From positions 1 to 7,289 of the forward strand of contig JBDRNZ010000051.1 of the NCBI GenBank assembly GCA_043810515.1: a stretch of DNA of 7,289 bases, in the 5' to 3' direction. Shown here one piece after another: positions 6,208 through 7,289 of this stretch. Position 1 is the stretch's first letter; the number at the start of each line of letters is the position of its first letter. The notes below the pieces were generated by a model. The model worked only from the letters and a program-made list of their open reading frames with translations, ran no database searches and was not told the DNA's origin. A program made the translations under genes and the position numbers. This stretch comes from WJKQ01 sp043810515 (GTDB taxonomy: Bacteria > Patescibacteriota > Gracilibacteria > UBA1369 > LOWO2-01-FULL-3).

Positions 6208-7216
6208 GGCTTTCAGCGGTTTTTTTGAGGCCGCGGAGTTTTGCGCGCATTAGAGGGGAACCGGCAAAGGTTTTGAGGAATTGTTCGTCGGATTTCATGG
6301 AAAGGATTTTTTTGAGGGAAAGCTGGTCACCGGCGATTTTGGGTTGGGTTAAGTCTTTATGAGTTGTGGGTTTTTGGCGGGCGATGTTGTGGGGGCAGAC
6401 TTCCTGGCAGATGTCGCAGCCGAAAAGCCTGCGTGAGGTTTTGATTTTTTTTGCAAGGGAAGGTGGAATTTTGCCTTTGTTCTCAATGGTATGGTAGGCG
6501 ATGCAGCGGCGCGCGTCGATGATGCCGGGGGCGATGATGGCTTTTGTTGGGCATGAATCGATGCAGCGGGTGCAGCGGCCGCAAAGGTGAAAACGCGGCT
6601 GGTTTTCCACCCGGGTGGAAAGGTTTGGAAAAGTGTGACCGGTCACACTTTTTACTGATGATGCGGTTTCGCGTGGAGGCGGGACGAGATCCAGAGTTGT
6701 GATTATTTCCGCGAGAAAAATCCAGGAGCCGAATTCTTTTGTGATCAGGCAGGAATTTTTTCCGATCGTGCCGAGGCCGGAGTGTTCGGCGAAGGCGCGT
6801 TCGAGGATCGGGCCGGTGTCGACGTAGGATTTTGTCTGGATGGGAATGCCGGAGGGCAGAGTTTTTATGAAGTTTTCGATGTTTTTGAGTTTTTTTGAAA
6901 TGATTTTATGGTAGTCGCGGCCGAAGGCGTAGCGCGCGACACGGGCGTAGCCGGAACGCAAAGGTGACTGGGGGCGGTAATAATTCATTCCCAAAACAAT
7001 AACGGATTTTGCGCCGGGAAGAATGAGCGAAAGGTCGCTGCGCGGAGCGGATTTTTCCATGTAGGACATGTCGGCGTGCGCGGATGCGCCGAGCCATTTT
7101 TTGTATGCTTTAAGGTAGCGGGAGTCTATAGCTGGTTTGGAAAAACCGACAAGGTCGAAGCCCTGGCGTTTCGCGAATTGTGTTATCCGGTTGCGGTAAT
7201 TTTTTGTTGATTGCAT
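6200..7216 (-). CDS. queG: Epoxyqueuosine reductase, short form with an internal insertion
   Basis: QueG reduces epoxyqueuosine at tRNA wobble position 34 to queuosine, using cobalamin and two [4Fe-4S] clusters. With ATG at 7216 the protein has 338 residues: GFDLVGF (19-25), the cobalamin/catalytic DUF1730 domain with YVDTGPILERAFAEHSGLG (D133, the probable acid residue) and IGKNSCLIT, then a ferredoxin-like domain. Eight cluster cysteines are present: C212, C215, C218, C222, C238, C267, C270, C274. The protein ends at the GSPLMRAKLRG segment, lacking the C-terminal HEAT repeats of longer forms. Between the domains (about 181-209) lie roughly 20 extra residues encoded by two DNA palindromes. 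I chose 7216 because about 18 residues before GFD suits the family; the frame is open to GTG at 7282 (360 residues), and ATG at 7249 has a weak CGGA upstream. No other queuosine gene is present. Confidence 0.93.
   Translation of the reverse strand: MQSTKNYRNRITQFAKRQGFDLVGFSKPAIDSRYLKAYKKWLGASAHADMSYMEKSAPRSDLSLILPGAKSVIVLGMNYYRPQSPLRSGYARVARYAFGRDYHKIISKKLKNIENFIKTLPSGIPIQTKSYVDTGPILERAFAEHSGLGTIGKNSCLITKEFGSWIFLAEIITTLDLVPPPRETASSVKSVTGHTFPNLSTRVENQPRFHLCGRCTRCIDSCPTKAIIAPGIIDARRCIAYHTIENKGKIPPSLAKKIKTSRRLFGCDICQEVCPHNIARQKPTTHKDLTQPKIAGDQLSLKKILSMKSDEQFLKTFAGSPLMRAKLRGLKKTAESPT
6604..6621. repeat. 18-bp perfect palindrome inside queG
   Basis: TTTCCACCCGGGTGGAAA reads identically on both strands (arms 6604-6612 and 6613-6621). 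In queG it encodes most of the LSTRVEN peptide in the linker before the iron-sulfur domain. Under equal base use, about 0.03 such palindromes would be expected in a window this size. It sits 7 bases from a second, longer palindrome, so I treat the two as parts of one element. Confidence 0.85.
6629..6652. repeat. 24-bp perfect palindrome inside queG, hairpin with T-run
   Basis: The 12-base arm AAAAGTGTGACC (6629-6640) is followed directly by its exact reverse complement (6641-6652). On the queG strand it is exactly eight codons, KSVTGHTF. In RNA it would give a stem of about 10 bp capped by a CCGG tetraloop, ending in five U on the plus strand and four U on the minus strand. It therefore resembles a bidirectional intrinsic terminator or a dispersed palindromic element. 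Under equal base use the chance expectation in this window is about 0.0004. Confidence 0.9.
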
Positions 7217-7289
7217 GGCGATGAATGTATGCTCCAACATATACCACATATTTGCAATCCGTTTTTGACGGGAAAGCTTCACAGAGTAC

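Noticed and set aside
6208..6226. GCTTTCAGC followed by seven T just after korB
   Set aside because: The stem is only 3 bp, too weak for an intrinsic terminator, and it codes for the end of queG on the other strand.
1..7289. CRISPR array, tRNA/rRNA gene, insertion sequence, toxin-antitoxin or phage defence system
   Set aside because: No regularly spaced repeats, transposase, tRNA-like fold or defence domain is seen; the coding content is housekeeping and metabolic.

Overview
The window is a compact, intron-free bacterial segment with nine protein-coding genes and almost no spacer DNA. The largest gap is 173 bases (3415-3587). The standard genetic code fits: every gene is full length with TAA, TAG and TGA stops. 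The gene set points to an uncultured, largely anaerobic bacterium. A DUF5665 membrane protein, a VKOR/DsbA-like thioredoxin pair, a Dps-like 'thioferritin', a KorAB oxidoreductase and a short QueG resemble sets I associate with candidate-phylum genomes such as Patescibacteria/Parcubacteria. That placement is inference; no rRNA or marker gene is present to prove it.

Layout, left to right. (1) 104-1393, plus strand: a ferritin-like di-iron protein, then lgt, the enzyme that attaches diacylglycerol to lipoproteins. (2) 1343-2833, minus strand: a three-gene operon read right to left, encoding a DUF5665 coiled-coil/membrane protein, a membrane-anchored DsbA-like thiol oxidase and its probable partner VKOR. 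Its last gene overlaps the end of lgt tail to tail by 51 bases. (3) 2834-2877: a divergent promoter region with a palindromic -10 element facing both ways. (4) 2878-3414, plus strand: a PduO-type cobalamin adenosyltransferase, probably on a leaderless mRNA. (5) 3415-3587: an intergenic stretch with a small terminator-like hairpin, a 31-base AT-rich inverted repeat and a 13-base direct repeat. (6) 3588-6207, plus strand: korA and korB, the fused gamma-alpha and beta subunits of a 2-oxoacid:ferredoxin oxidoreductase. (7) 6200-7216 (open to 7282), minus strand: queG, the cobalamin-dependent last step of queuosine synthesis, overlapping the end of korB by 8 bases.

How the genes relate. VKOR and the DsbA-like protein form a disulfide-forming relay outside the membrane, and the coupled DUF5665 gene may belong to it. 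KorAB is oxygen-sensitive low-potential metabolism. The ferritin would handle iron and peroxide. Two genes, pduO and queG, depend on cobalamin, although no cobalamin synthesis genes are visible.

The most striking sequence feature is a pair of perfect palindromes (18 and 24 bp, 7 bp apart) inside queG. They lie exactly where the protein has about 20 extra residues between its catalytic and iron-sulfur domains, and look like an in-frame palindromic insertion element. A second general feature is that no start codon, with one weak possible exception, is preceded by a recognisable Shine-Dalgarno motif.
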